The translations under genes were made by a program, and so were the position numbers. The notes beneath the pieces are model-generated. The model was not told where the DNA came from. It worked only from the letters and a program-made list of their open reading frames with translations, and did not search any database. Positions 38,447 to 47,207 of a stretch of 51,267 nucleotides of DNA are shown piece by piece. This stretch comes from an uncultured Sulfitobacter sp. (lineage in GTDB: Bacteria; Pseudomonadota; Alphaproteobacteria; Rhodobacterales; Rhodobacteraceae), in contig CAJXSZ010000023.1 in NCBI GenBank assembly GCA_913060815.1, positions 1 to 51,267 of the forward strand, given 5' to 3'. Each line of letters opens with the position of its first letter. The stretch's first letter is position 1.

Positions 38447-39780
38447 CCGATACTGTGAAAAACTCGCTCCTCTTCGCGCTGGTCTTCACGCTTATCATAA
38501 TAAGCGGCTTCTTTCAGGGGTGGAACAACGCGATGTTCATCCTCAACATGGGGATTATCTCGGCCATCATGGCACTGGGGGTGAACCTTCAGTGGGGCTA
38601 TGCGGGGCTATTCAACGTCGGCGTCATGGGCTTTGTCGCCCTTGGCGGCTTGGCCGCGGTTCTCGTGGGGATGCCAGCTACTCCCGGCGCATTTTCAGCG
38701 GGGGGTCCAGGTGTCATACTGGCAATTTTGCTGGGCGCCGCGACGATTATTGTAGCCGTGTTCACCTACAAAAAGATGTCGGCGGGGCGAAACCGAAGCC
38801 TTGCAATCACTGCGATCCTTATCTTCGGCTTTTTCGTGTTTCGCGGCTTTCTGGACCCAGCGGTCGGGTTGATCGAAGATGTGAACCCTGCGGCCACTGG
38901 CTACCTTGGCGGTCTCAATCCTGGCACACAGGATACATACCGCGACAATGGCTGGATCATGCTAATTGCGTGGCCTGTGGGCGGATTGTTTGCGGCGGGC
39001 GCTGCTTGGTTGATCGGCAAAGCTGCTCTGGGTCTACGCTCGGACTACCTTGCCATTGCGACCCTTGGCATCGCCGAGATTATCATTGCCGTGCTCAAGA
39101 ACGAAGACTGGCTCACCCGCGGTGTGAAAAACGTGGTCGGCGTGCCCCGTCCCGTGCCTTACGAGTTGGACTTGCAGAACTCTGCCCAATTCGTGGAGCG
39201 TGCGGCAGCCATGGGTTTCGATCCTGTGGAAGGCTCGACGATCTTTGTGAAGCTGCTCTATGCGGCGCTCTTTGCGGCCGTGCTTGGCATTATTTTCTAC
39301 CTCAGCCAGCGCGCGCTCAATTCTCCGTGGGGACGAATGCTGCGCGCCATTCGTGATAATGAAGTCGCGGCAGAGGCTATGGGCAAAGACGTCACAGCGC
39401 GTCACCTGCAGGTGTTCATTCTCGGCTCTGCCATTTGCGGCATCGCAGGCGCGATGATGACAACGCTGGACGGACAGCTCACCCCGGGAACTTATCAGCC
39501 GTTGCGCTTTACTTTCCTCGTTTGGGTCATGGTGATCGTAGGTGGCTCTGGCAGCAACCTCGGCTCGATCCTTGGGGGCTTCCTGATCTGGTTCCTCTGG
39601 GTTCAGGTGGAGCCGATTGGCCTGTTCCTCATGGATATAATCACTGCGGGCATGGCAGAGGACAGCGCGCTGAGAGCGCATCTGATCGACAGTGCTGCGC
39701 AGATGCGGCTGATGACGATGGGTCTGATCATGATCCTTGTGCTGCGGTTCAGTCCGCGCGGATTGATACCGGAAAAATAG
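38443..39780 (+). CDS. livM: Branched-chain amino-acid ABC transporter permease (LivM-type)
   Basis: A 445-residue permease. LGVNLQWGYAGLFNVGVMGFVALG is the LivM entry motif, RSDYLAIATLGIAEI and GRMLRAIRDNEVAAEAMGKD are the coupling loops, and VIVGGSGSNLGSILGG closes the core. Length is at the upper end because of a loop with extra hydrophobic stretches at about 85-185. It is last in the operon. Confidence 0.93.
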   Translation: MTDTVKNSLLFALVFTLIIISGFFQGWNNAMFILNMGIISAIMALGVNLQWGYAGLFNVGVMGFVALGGLAAVLVGMPATPGAFSAGGPGVILAILLGAATIIVAVFTYKKMSAGRNRSLAITAILIFGFFVFRGFLDPAVGLIEDVNPAATGYLGGLNPGTQDTYRDNGWIMLIAWPVGGLFAAGAAWLIGKAALGLRSDYLAIATLGIAEIIIAVLKNEDWLTRGVKNVVGVPRPVPYELDLQNSAQFVERAAAMGFDPVEGSTIFVKLLYAALFAAVLGIIFYLSQRALNSPWGRMLRAIRDNEVAAEAMGKDVTARHLQVFILGSAICGIAGAMMTTLDGQLTPGTYQPLRFTFLVWVMVIVGGSGSNLGSILGGFLIWFLWVQVEPIGLFLMDIITAGMAEDSALRAHLIDSAAQMRLMTMGLIMILVLRFSPRGLIPEK

Positions 39781-39833
39781 GTTTCGCCGCGCTATCTGCT
39801 GGGCTCGCGGATTTCAGTTTAGTGGCAAAACAA

Positions 39834-39871
39834 AGAAGGGTGCGTTTGGGGTTATCCAAGCGCGCCCTTCT
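39834..39871 (-). terminator. Terminator between livM and the HerA-like gene
   Basis: The inverted repeat GAAGGGTGCG/CGCGCCCTTC with an inner TTTGG/CCAAG lies between convergent genes. On the minus strand it is followed by TTTGTTTTG, so it suits the HerA-like gene best and may also serve livM. Confidence 0.6.
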
Positions 39872-39890
39872 CGATTTGTGGGATGTCGAT

Positions 39891-41501
39891 TTAGCGTCCT
39901 TTGAACAAGCCGCCCAAGATGCCGCGCACGATGCGGCGCCCTGTGGTGCCTTTGAGTTCTTTAATCACGACGTTGGCGATTGCCCCGCCGATGCCGCCGT
40001 CATCCTTGGTGCTGCGGCGCGAAGTTGTCCCGCCCTTCCCCGCGTATCGTCGTGCCTTTTTAAACTCGCGGAGCGATGGGGTTTGTGCGGCTGCTGTCTT
40101 CGCGGCTTTGGCCTCAGCCTCTGCTTTCTCGATGGCGGCTTCAGCGGCTTCGGCTTCAGCGGCTGCTTTCTCTGCGCGGCCACGCAGCATCTCAAAGGCA
40201 CTTTCCCGATCCAGTGAGGTGTCGTATTTTCCTGCCATATCAGAGGATGCCATGAAAGCACGACGCTGTGCGTTCGAAATCGGGCCGAGCTGTGATGACG
40301 GCGGACGGATCAATGTGCGCTCGACAATGCCGGGGACGCCCTTGGGTTGCAGCATAGAGGTAACTGCCTCGCCTACCCCCACTTCGCGGATTGCTTCTTC
40401 GGTGCTGAAGGCAGGGTTTTCGCGGTATGTTTGAGCGGCCATCCGCAGCTCTTTTTGATCTTTGGCCGTGAACGCGCGCAGAGCATGCTGCACGCGATTG
40501 CCGAGCTGGCCGAGGATGTCTTCGGGCACATCCGCAGGATTTTGGGTGATGAAGTAGACGCCAACGCCCTTTGAGCGGATCAAACGGGCGACCTGCTCGA
40601 CCTTATCTACCAACGCTTTGGGCGCATCATCGAAAAGGAGGTGCGCTTCGTCGAAGAAGAAGACCAGTTTGGGTTTGTCGGCGTCACCCACTTCGGGAAG
40701 TTCTTCGAAGAGTTCCGAGAGCAACCACAGGAGGAAGGTCGCATACAATTTTGGCGCGCCCATCAGTTGATCGGAGGCGAGGATGTTTATCATGCCGCGC
40801 CCATCCGCATCTGTGCGCATCAGGTCGGACAGGGCCAGCGCAGGCTCGCCAAAAAGCTTGGTGCCGCCTTGGTTTTCCAGCACCAGAAGGCGGCGCTGGA
40901 TCGCACCGATAGAAGCGCTTGAAACATTTCCGTAGCGCAGGGAGAGGTCTTTGGCGTTCTCTCCAATCCAGACAAGAAGGGCTTGGAGGTCTTTAAGATC
41001 AAGCAGCGGCATCCCATCCTCATCCGCTACGCGGAATGCGATGTTCAAGATGCCCTCTTGCGCTTCAGACAGGCCCAAAAGCTGGCCCAGCAAAAGGGGG
41101 CCCATCTCGGATACAGTCGTGCGCACAGGGTGCCCTTGCTCACCGAACAGATCCCAGAAGGTGACCGGAAAGGCGTCATACCGGAAATCGGTAAAGCCGA
41201 TCTTTTCAGCACGCTCTGTGAAGGGACCGTGTAGTTTATGGGCAGGATCACCTGCTACCGCCAAGCCGCTCAAATCTCCTTTTACGTCGGACAGGAAAAC
41301 TGGCACGCCCGCATCGGCAAACCCTTCCGCCATGATCTGGAGGGTCACGGTTTTGCCTGTTCCTGTCGCACCCGCAACAAGCCCGTGACGGTTGGCGTAT
41401 TTCAGCGAAAGAAACTGTTGTGTGCCGTAGTCCGGGCCGCCGCCGCCGATAAATAGGTCTGAACTCACGATTGAAGTCTCCTGTTGAGGGGTGCGTTTCA
41501 T
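39891..41501 (-). CDS. HerA-like ATPase (DUF853 family)
   Basis: A 536-residue FtsK/HerA-type P-loop ATPase with the C-terminal helicase-like DUF853 fold. Walker A is GATGTGKT (44-51), Walker B is [12 protein letters not shown], and the sensor region is [36 protein letters not shown]. An alanine/glutamate-rich coiled-coil stretch (about 445-480) precedes a basic Gly-rich tail. The biological role of DUF853 ATPases is poorly known; DNA translocation or repair is assumed. GTG 41468 (VSSDLFIGG), with CAGGAG before it, is a good alternative start that would shorten the protein by 11 residues. Confidence 0.88.
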   Translation of the reverse strand: MKRTPQQETSIVSSDLFIGGGGPDYGTQQFLSLKYANRHGLVAGATGTGKTVTLQIMAEGFADAGVPVFLSDVKGDLSGLAVAGDPAHKLHGPFTERAEKIGFTDFRYDAFPVTFWDLFGEQGHPVRTTVSEMGPLLLGQLLGLSEAQEGILNIAFRVADEDGMPLLDLKDLQALLVWIGENAKDLSLRYGNVSSASIGAIQRRLLVLENQGGTKLFGEPALALSDLMRTDADGRGMINILASDQLMGAPKLYATFLLWLLSELFEELPEVGDADKPKLVFFFDEAHLLFDDAPKALVDKVEQVARLIRSKGVGVYFITQNPADVPEDILGQLGNRVQHALRAFTAKDQKELRMAAQTYRENPAFSTEEAIREVGVGEAVTSMLQPKGVPGIVERTLIRPPSSQLGPISNAQRRAFMASSDMAGKYDTSLDRESAFEMLRGRAEKAAAEAEAAEAAIEKAEAEAKAAKTAAAQTPSLREFKKARRYAGKGGTTSRRSTKDDGGIGGAIANVVIKELKGTTGRRIVRGILGGLFKGR

Positions 41502-41614
41502 GCACCTTCCGGTATCGTGCCGACAGAGTACACTTTCTTAACCAAAAGACGCCATAGTCAAGCTGTCCATGCTTCGATGTCCTTGGGGTGTGGACACTTC
41601 CTCCCTGTCAGACT

Positions 41615-41646
41615 GGCCGCGCCTTCGGGTGCGGTCTTTTTTTGCA
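41615..41646 (+). terminator. Orphan Rho-independent terminator 1
   Basis: The stem GGCCGCGCC-TTCG-GGTGCGGTC runs into seven T residues. No plus-strand gene precedes it; the left neighbour reads away. CTTCCTCCCTG, an anti-ribosome-binding-site-like stretch, lies just before it. It may end a small RNA. Confidence 0.8.
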
Positions 41647-41702
41647 CTTACGGCAAAAAGTCGGAATTATCGTGCGGAGAGGCGTTAATTACCTATTAGC
41701 TG

Positions 41703-41809
41703 TTGACGCTTTTGCAGTCGTTGCATAACGTTCCGGCATAAGTCGGCAAAGTCCGGCAGGGAGTTGATAAAACGACACAAAAAGAGGATGCTTTGCGTCC
41801 TCTTTTTTT
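41703..41809 (+). ncRNA. Candidate small RNA with promoter and terminator
   Basis: TTGACG at 41703-41708 and TAACGT at 41726-41731 are spaced 17 bases. About 72 bases after the predicted start near 41738, AAAGAGGA-tgctttgcg-TCCTCTTT followed by TTTT (41779-41809) ends transcription. No ORF or ribosome-binding site is present between. Upstream genes on this strand are absent, so the terminator needs its own transcript. I do not recognise the family. Confidence 0.45.
41779..41809 (+). terminator. Orphan Rho-independent terminator 2
   Basis: The stem AAAGAGGA/TCCTCTTT has a nine-base loop and T-run, 168 bases before the IalB gene. A-rich sequence on the left side makes it potentially bidirectional. 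Confidence 0.85.
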
Positions 41810-41977
41810 ATGCGCCACAGAGACTGTTCCGGACTTCTATTGAGATATCTGACGGTGCAGTTTCCTTCTGGTTGGCAGAAATCTGCGCTACCTCACAGAA
41901 TGTTATACTCAATGGCCCTGACAATCACGATTATGGGTGCTAGTCATTGGTCAATGAAATCAACCGACGGATTTGAC

Positions 41978-42550
41978 ATGATTAAATTTCTGAACGCCCT
42001 GCCCCTGTGCGCGGCGCTTTGTGTGCTTGCACCCGTATCTGCATTTGCACAAACAACGGCCGAAAGTCAGCTAAGCCTTGGTGAGGATGCTGACGAAGTC
42101 GGCAAGCCCTATACGCGCGAAGTCACCGAAGACTGGGAGATGCGCTGTATCCGTGTCGAAGAAGGCGAAGAGCCCTGTCAGATGTACCAGATGATGGATG
42201 ACGGCCAAGGCGCGCCTGTTGCTGAAATCTCTGTTTTCCGGCTGCCCGAGGGCGGCAAAGCGGTAGCAGGTGCGACATTGATTGTCCCGCTCGAGACGTC
42301 GCTGACGGATCAACTGCGCATCTCCATTGATGGGGACAAAGCGCGCCGGTATCCTTTTGCCTTCTGTAACCCGATCGGCTGCTATGTGCGTTTGGGTCTT
42401 ACCGCAGAGGATATTGCGTCGTTCAAGCGCGGCAATGCGGCAACGATCACCATCGTCCCTGCTCTCGCGCCTGATCAAAAGGTCGATCTGGACCTCTCCC
42501 TTAAAGGGTTCACTGCATCGTTTGATGCGGTGTCTGTTGTAGAACAGTAA
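41978..42550 (+). CDS. Invasion-associated locus B (IalB) family protein
   Basis: A 190-residue periplasmic protein. Signal peptide MIKFLNALPLCAALCVLAPV with cleavage after AFA. The mature part has the IalB pattern: DWEMRCIRVEEGEEPCQMYQ (paired cysteines), then FRLPEGGKAVAGATLIVPLE, YPFAFCNPIGCYVRLGLTAEDI. Four cysteines likely form two disulfides. IalB proteins are widespread in non-pathogenic alphaproteobacteria, so the name does not imply invasion. The start at 41978 gives the signal peptide; a longer open frame upstream crosses the terminator region and is rejected. Confidence 0.88.
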   Translation: MIKFLNALPLCAALCVLAPVSAFAQTTAESQLSLGEDADEVGKPYTREVTEDWEMRCIRVEEGEEPCQMYQMMDDGQGAPVAEISVFRLPEGGKAVAGATLIVPLETSLTDQLRISIDGDKARRYPFAFCNPIGCYVRLGLTAEDIASFKRGNAATITIVPALAPDQKVDLDLSLKGFTASFDAVSVVEQ

Positions 42551-42574
42551 GCGATCAGAGTTTGAAAGACTTGA

Positions 42575-42604
42575 GGCGCCGCTCTTCGGGGCGGCGCTTT
42601 TGTG
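42575..42604 (+). terminator. Terminator after IalB gene
   Basis: GCGCCGC-tcttcggg-GCGGCGC followed by TTTTG, between the IalB gene and the convergent ketosynthase gene. Confidence 0.82.
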
Positions 42605-42605
42605 T

Positions 42606-43814
42606 CTAGAGGTTGCGTAGCGCAATCACGGCATTCATGCCGCCAAAGGCAAAAGCATTGCTGAGAGCAACATCGACTGACACCTCCCGCGCCTCGTTCG
42701 GGACCACATCCAGCGCGCATTCGGGGTCCGGTTCTTCATAGCCGATGGTCGGTGCGATCACGCCGTCGCGCAGTGCCATAATGCAGGCCAGCAATTCAAC
42801 AGCTCCCGTGCCGCCGATCAAATGACCATGCATCGATTTGGTCGAGCTGATCATCAAGCGGTCCGCATGAGCGCCAAAAACATCTGCAACAGCCGCGCAT
42901 TCCGTTTTGTCATTGGCCGCGGTGCCTGTGCCATGGGCGTTGATATATCCAACGTCCGACGCATTCAGCCCCGCATCCTTGAGTGCGCCTGCCATAGCAC
43001 GTGCAGCACCGTTTTTTGAGGGCATTACGATATCGGAGGCATCGGATGACATGGCGAACCCTGCCACTTCGCACAGGATATCGGCACCGCGTGCGCGGGC
43101 ATGCTCAAGCTCCTCGAATACGAAGATACCAGCCCCCTCGCCCTGCACCATCCCGTTGCGATTGGCAGAGAACGGGCGGCAGGCATCTTTGGACATCACG
43201 CGAAGCCCTTCCCATGCCTTTACGCCGCCAAAACACAGCATTGATTCCGATCCTCCCGTGACCATCGCAGGCGCCATGCCGGAGCGGATCATCATGAACG
43301 CCTGTGCCATTGCGTGGTTGCTCGAGGCGCAAGCGGTCGAGACGGTGAAAGACGGCCCTTTGAGGTTCCATTCCATGCTCACATGGGAGGCTGCGGCATT
43401 GTTCATCAGCTTTGGCACCACAAACGGGTGCACGCGGTTCTTGCCCTCTTCATAGACGGCGCGGTAGTTGTCATCCCAAGTGCTGACCCCGCCGCCCGCC
43501 GTGCCCAGCACGACTCCGGACCGCGCGGCAGTCTCACCCGTGAACTCGAGGCCTGATTGTTCAATCGCTTCGCGTGCCGCTGCCAGCGTGAACTGAGTGA
43601 AGCGATCATAAAGCGAGATTTGCTGGCGGTTGTAGCGGCCTTCGGCCTCGAACCCTTTTACCTGCCCGCCGATCTGGATCTGCAAACGCTCGACGTCGCG
43701 GATCGCGAGCGGGCCAATCCCGCAGACGCCTTCGCGCATCGCGGTATAGGTGGCGTTCACGCTGTGGCCGAGCGGATTGATTGTGCCAGCCCCTGTGATC
43801 ACCACGCGTTTCAT
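42606..43814 (-). CDS. Beta-ketoacyl-ACP synthase (FabF-like)
   Basis: A 402-residue condensing enzyme. The catalytic triad is C162 in STACASSNHA, H294 in NAHGTGT and H331 in SMHGHLIGGTGA, with K326 in SSTKS. It starts on the stop of a dedicated ACP gene (TGATG) and follows lpxD in the same operon, so it probably extends an acyl chain on that ACP and is not the housekeeping FabF. Candidates include a lipid A acyl chain or a very-long-chain fatty acid. The dimer partner may be itself, because no second synthase lies nearby. Confidence 0.9.
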   Translation of the reverse strand: MKRVVITGAGTINPLGHSVNATYTAMREGVCGIGPLAIRDVERLQIQIGGQVKGFEAEGRYNRQQISLYDRFTQFTLAAAREAIEQSGLEFTGETAARSGVVLGTAGGGVSTWDDNYRAVYEEGKNRVHPFVVPKLMNNAAASHVSMEWNLKGPSFTVSTACASSNHAMAQAFMMIRSGMAPAMVTGGSESMLCFGGVKAWEGLRVMSKDACRPFSANRNGMVQGEGAGIFVFEELEHARARGADILCEVAGFAMSSDASDIVMPSKNGAARAMAGALKDAGLNASDVGYINAHGTGTAANDKTECAAVADVFGAHADRLMISSTKSMHGHLIGGTGAVELLACIMALRDGVIAPTIGYEEPDPECALDVVPNEAREVSVDVALSNAFAFGGMNAVIALRNL

Positions 43815-44074
43815 CAGGCCGACTGCTCCGCCTTCAGACGCTCTATGCCTTTGATAATGCTCGCGACCGAGGTGATGTCGAAATCACTTTCCTGTGGCGC
43901 GTTGGCATTGAACGGCACGGTGATATCAAAGGCCTCTTCGATGGCGAATATGCTCTCGACCACGCCCATGCTATCAATGCCAAGGCTCTCCAGTGTGCTG
44001 TCCATTTCCACGTCTTGCGGTTCAAGCAAGGCTTGTTCAGCAATGATAGCGATGACTTGATCTTTGACACTCAT
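43814..44074 (-). CDS. Dedicated acyl carrier protein
   Basis: An 86-residue acidic carrier protein. The phosphopantetheine attachment serine is S35 in LGIDSMGVVE. The sequence is far from the housekeeping AcpP (LGADSLDTVE) and does not carry the features of rhizobial AcpXL. Coupled to the ketosynthase by TGATG and 37 bases after lpxD. A private ACP for the downstream synthase or for the lipid A pathway is likely. Confidence 0.88.
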   Translation of the reverse strand: MSVKDQVIAIIAEQALLEPQDVEMDSTLESLGIDSMGVVESIFAIEEAFDITVPFNANAPQESDFDITSVASIIKGIERLKAEQSA

Positions 44075-44111
44075 GCAAATGGATCCTTGTAGCGGTCTGT
44101 CACGGGTGGAT

Positions 44112-45203
44112 TTAGGTATCCTTCCCGCCTTTGAAAACCGCGTTTTTCAATTCCGCGACGTCGCGCATTAGACGTGGCAGACGGCGCAGCGCTTTGTAGC
44201 CTTCGACCTGCTTGTCCATCTGGGTGGCGGGATAGCCCAGCATCGTGCGCCCTGCTGGCACATTCGACATCAGCTTTGTCCCGCCGCCTGCAATGACGCC
44301 GTCGCCAACAAAGATGTTGTCATTCACGCCGCATTGCCCTGCAAGAACCACGTTGTCCCCGATGGTGGCCGAACCAGCAATGCCCACTTGTCCGCAGATG
44401 AGGGAATTACGGCCAATCACCACGTTATGGCCAAGGTGCACTTGATTATCGAGTTTGGTGCCATCGCCAATCACCGTGTCGCGGATGGTGCCGCAATCAA
44501 TAGTGGCACCCATGCCGATCTCTACGTCATCTCCGATCGTCACCGCGCCCAGGCTGTGGATGCGGGTCCAGTCTTGGGCCTTTGCTTCACCCTGATCGCC
44601 CAAGGTTTTGCGCACGCTCTCGACGCTCGAAGGCTCTGCCGTGACAAAAGAAAAGCCGTCGCCGCCGATACGTGCTCCGGGCTGTGCGATAAAGCGCGCA
44701 CCAATGGTGACACGGGCGCCGATGCTGACGGCTTCGCGCAGATATGCGTCTTCCCCGATGCGGGCATCCCAGCCGACGAAACACTGCGGACCGATAACGC
44801 TGCCTGCGCCGATCTTGGCCCCTTTAGAGATTACGGCAAGCGGGCCAACGCTCACGCCCTCACCTAATTCCGCTGTCGGATCGATAAACGCGGTTGGGTG
44901 AATGCCCGCCTCGAACCCCTGCCCCGCATCGAGCATTTTGGTTAGGCCAGACATGGCATAGCGTGGGCGCGGTGCGATGATCGCTGCCTCGAGCCCGAGG
45001 GCTTCCCAATCCGCACCTTCCCAAAGCATCGCGACGCGGGCGCTGCCCTGCGCAAGGCTGTCGGCGTATTTCGGGTTCATCGCCAAGGCAAGATCATCGC
45101 GCCCCGCCATTGCGGGTTCGGCCGCGTGCGCGATCAAAATATCAGTGGCGCCAAAGGCTTTCGCCCCTAACGCCACTGCAATCTCTTCAACTGTATGGGT
45201 CAT
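44112..45203 (-). CDS. lpxD: UDP-3-O-acylglucosamine N-acyltransferase LpxD
   Basis: A 363-residue lipid A enzyme that adds the N-linked 3-hydroxyacyl chain from ACP. The N-terminal uridine-binding domain is residues 1-105, followed by a left-handed beta-helix of hexapeptide repeats (about 105-315) with the catalytic histidine in NQVHLGHNVVIG, and a C-terminal helix. It usually sits beside bamA, fabZ and lpxA; here it is instead grouped with an L,D-transpeptidase, an ACP and a ketosynthase. Confidence 0.95.
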   Translation of the reverse strand: MTHTVEEIAVALGAKAFGATDILIAHAAEPAMAGRDDLALAMNPKYADSLAQGSARVAMLWEGADWEALGLEAAIIAPRPRYAMSGLTKMLDAGQGFEAGIHPTAFIDPTAELGEGVSVGPLAVISKGAKIGAGSVIGPQCFVGWDARIGEDAYLREAVSIGARVTIGARFIAQPGARIGGDGFSFVTAEPSSVESVRKTLGDQGEAKAQDWTRIHSLGAVTIGDDVEIGMGATIDCGTIRDTVIGDGTKLDNQVHLGHNVVIGRNSLICGQVGIAGSATIGDNVVLAGQCGVNDNIFVGDGVIAGGGTKLMSNVPAGRTMLGYPATQMDKQVEGYKALRRLPRLMRDVAELKNAVFKGGKDT

Positions 45204-45232
45204 GTCACGCTCCGCTGGGGTTGCGTGCAGAC

Positions 45233-46861
45233 CTAACCCTGAACCTGACCAAGTTCCACCCCTGCCTTTTGAAGTGCATTCCAGATGCGCGCATCGCGGC
45301 CATAGATGTCGCGACGAAAGTTCAGGTTGCCGCGCGCATCGGTGTATGCGGTGCGGTAGATAATGTGTACAGGCACAGGATCCTTGAGGTTTACGCGGCT
45401 CTCGCGCCCTGTGCGCAGTTGCGACTGGAAAAACCCTTTTGGATCAGCCTCCTGCTTGGCCAAGAGCGCGTATCCGAAATCGAAGGGATCATTCAGGCGG
45501 ATACAGCCGTGGCTATAGGCGCGCACTTCTCGGCTGAACAGGTTTTTTGCAGGCGTATCATGCAGATAGATGTTGTATTTGTTCGGGAACATGAATTTTA
45601 CCAGCCCAAGTGCGTTGCGGCTGCTGGGAGGTTGGCGCATGGAATAGGGGAAGTTTCGCGCTGTGTACTTGGCGAAATTCGCAGACGAGCGGTTAACCAC
45701 ACGGCCACGGCGGTCCGTAATCTGGATGTGACGCACGGCATTCGGATTGTTGCGCAGCGCCGGCAGGTATTCATTCACAATGATAGAGCGCGGAACATAC
45801 CAGCTTGGGTTAATGACCATATGGTCCATCACATCCGAGAATTCCGGCGTCGGGCGGTCTTCTTTATTGGCCCCGACAACCGAACGCGTCTCGAATGTCA
45901 CGCGCCCGTCATCGATGATCTTGGCGGTAAAGTCGGGAATGTTCACAAGGATATGGCGGTAGCCGCGCTTCTTGTTGAGCCAACGTTCCCGCTCCATCGC
46001 CACCAGAAGGGATTTGAGGCGCGTCTCGATGCCCTTGTTGATCTCCTTGATTGTGCCGGTGCCTGCAACGCCATCCGCCTCAAGCCCGTGGGCTTTCTGG
46101 AAGGCTTCAACGGCATCTTTCATGGCCGCGTCATAGGTCTTGGCGTTCGAGCGTGCGAGGTATCCCATGGTCATGAGACGGTTGCGCAATTGCAAAACCG
46201 CAGGGCCAGTGGCTCCAGGCTTCAGCGAGGTCGCGCTGACCGTAGGGCCCCAGCCACCGCGCGTGGACAGCTCCTGTAGCAGCATTTTTTGCTTCATCAG
46301 GGCGTTGTACTCAATCGTGCGCGGCGCGAGGCTACGCAGATAGGCGGCTGGCTGTGCAGACAAAAAGCCCGAGATCAGTTCGGCACGGTCGGTATATTCA
46401 ACCTCACGCTTGATCGCGCTCACCACTTTGCTTGGCACCAACGCCCCGCTTTGGATGTCGCGGGCATATTGCAAGAACATCCGCGTCATCTCGACCTCGA
46501 TCATGCCAAGATCACGGGCGGATCGCGCGTTTTTCATCTGCCGCTCGAGTGCATCCGCGTCATAGCGCGCAACGGGCAACCCGTGATCCCCCGCACGGCG
46601 CAGGGCATCAAGCAAGGCGGCGCGGCGCGCCTGATGGATCTCGTCCGATCCTGTCCAAACACCTTCAAAATTCTGCGCACGGTAGAATTTGGCGATATCC
46701 GCATCGCGTGATCCTGTCTCGGCAACGGCTTGCTTGAATGCGGTTACCTGCGCGCCTGCCTGTTGCGGCGGCACGGCGAGGAAGGCACCAAGCGCCAGCG
46801 CGAGAGCAACGGATTTGGCAGGAGCGAATGAAGGCTTGAAGGATGGCAGTCTCGACAGCAT
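45233..46861 (-). CDS. L,D-transpeptidase with peptidoglycan-binding domain
   Basis: A 542-residue exported enzyme of the YcbB/LdtD type that makes 3-3 crosslinks in peptidoglycan. An N-terminal signal sequence/anchor (ALALALGAFLAVPP) is followed by a helical scaffold and a peptidoglycan-binding domain around LRNRLMTMGYLARSN to EAFQKAHGLEADGVAG. The YkuD domain has catalytic C453 in YSHGCIRLNDP. It is the first gene of the ldt-lpxD-ACP-ketosynthase operon (29 bases before lpxD). A divergent M15-type peptidase gene lies across the promoter region. Confidence 0.9.
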   Translation of the reverse strand: MLSRLPSFKPSFAPAKSVALALALGAFLAVPPQQAGAQVTAFKQAVAETGSRDADIAKFYRAQNFEGVWTGSDEIHQARRAALLDALRRAGDHGLPVARYDADALERQMKNARSARDLGMIEVEMTRMFLQYARDIQSGALVPSKVVSAIKREVEYTDRAELISGFLSAQPAAYLRSLAPRTIEYNALMKQKMLLQELSTRGGWGPTVSATSLKPGATGPAVLQLRNRLMTMGYLARSNAKTYDAAMKDAVEAFQKAHGLEADGVAGTGTIKEINKGIETRLKSLLVAMERERWLNKKRGYRHILVNIPDFTAKIIDDGRVTFETRSVVGANKEDRPTPEFSDVMDHMVINPSWYVPRSIIVNEYLPALRNNPNAVRHIQITDRRGRVVNRSSANFAKYTARNFPYSMRQPPSSRNALGLVKFMFPNKYNIYLHDTPAKNLFSREVRAYSHGCIRLNDPFDFGYALLAKQEADPKGFFQSQLRTGRESRVNLKDPVPVHIIYRTAYTDARGNLNFRRDIYGRDARIWNALQKAGVELGQVQG

Positions 46862-47207
46862 GAAAAGTCCCCGTGGAATCTTATTTTCTTTGTGAAATCA
46901 GTTTTCTCAGATTTCTGTCCCAAGTCCATTCACAAAGCTGACAAATAGGCTATCCGCCTTAGATTGATGCGGAAATGGCACCGCCCGGTTTTGTGACGGC
47001 GCGACAGCGCGCTAAAATGCGCAAGAAGTTGCCGAAAAATTGAATGATAATGTGATACCGTAATTCATCTCTTGGTTCCGTAATTCCTCTATGCGATAGA
47101 TGAGGCGCATCTGGGGAGATGACAAAAACAAGATCTGCGTAACATCGCAGGCATTTGGCAGACTCCATAGGCACGCCCACACTCGGGTAAGAAACGGGAC
47201 AAAGACG
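46862..47207. promoter_or_regulatory. Divergent promoter region with 20-bp direct repeat
   Basis: A 346-base gap between the L,D-transpeptidase and M15-type genes. CCGTAATTCATCTCT at 47058-47072 is repeated as CCGTAATTCCTCT at 47078-47090, a 20-base spacing that places both on the same face of the helix. Such tandem sites are typical for response-regulator or other dimeric activators. The rest is AT-rich with no gene. Confidence 0.45.

Noticed and set aside
45110..46279. A 389-codon frame antisense to lpxD and the L,D-transpeptidase
   Set aside because: It crosses two real genes in antisense and has no family resemblance.
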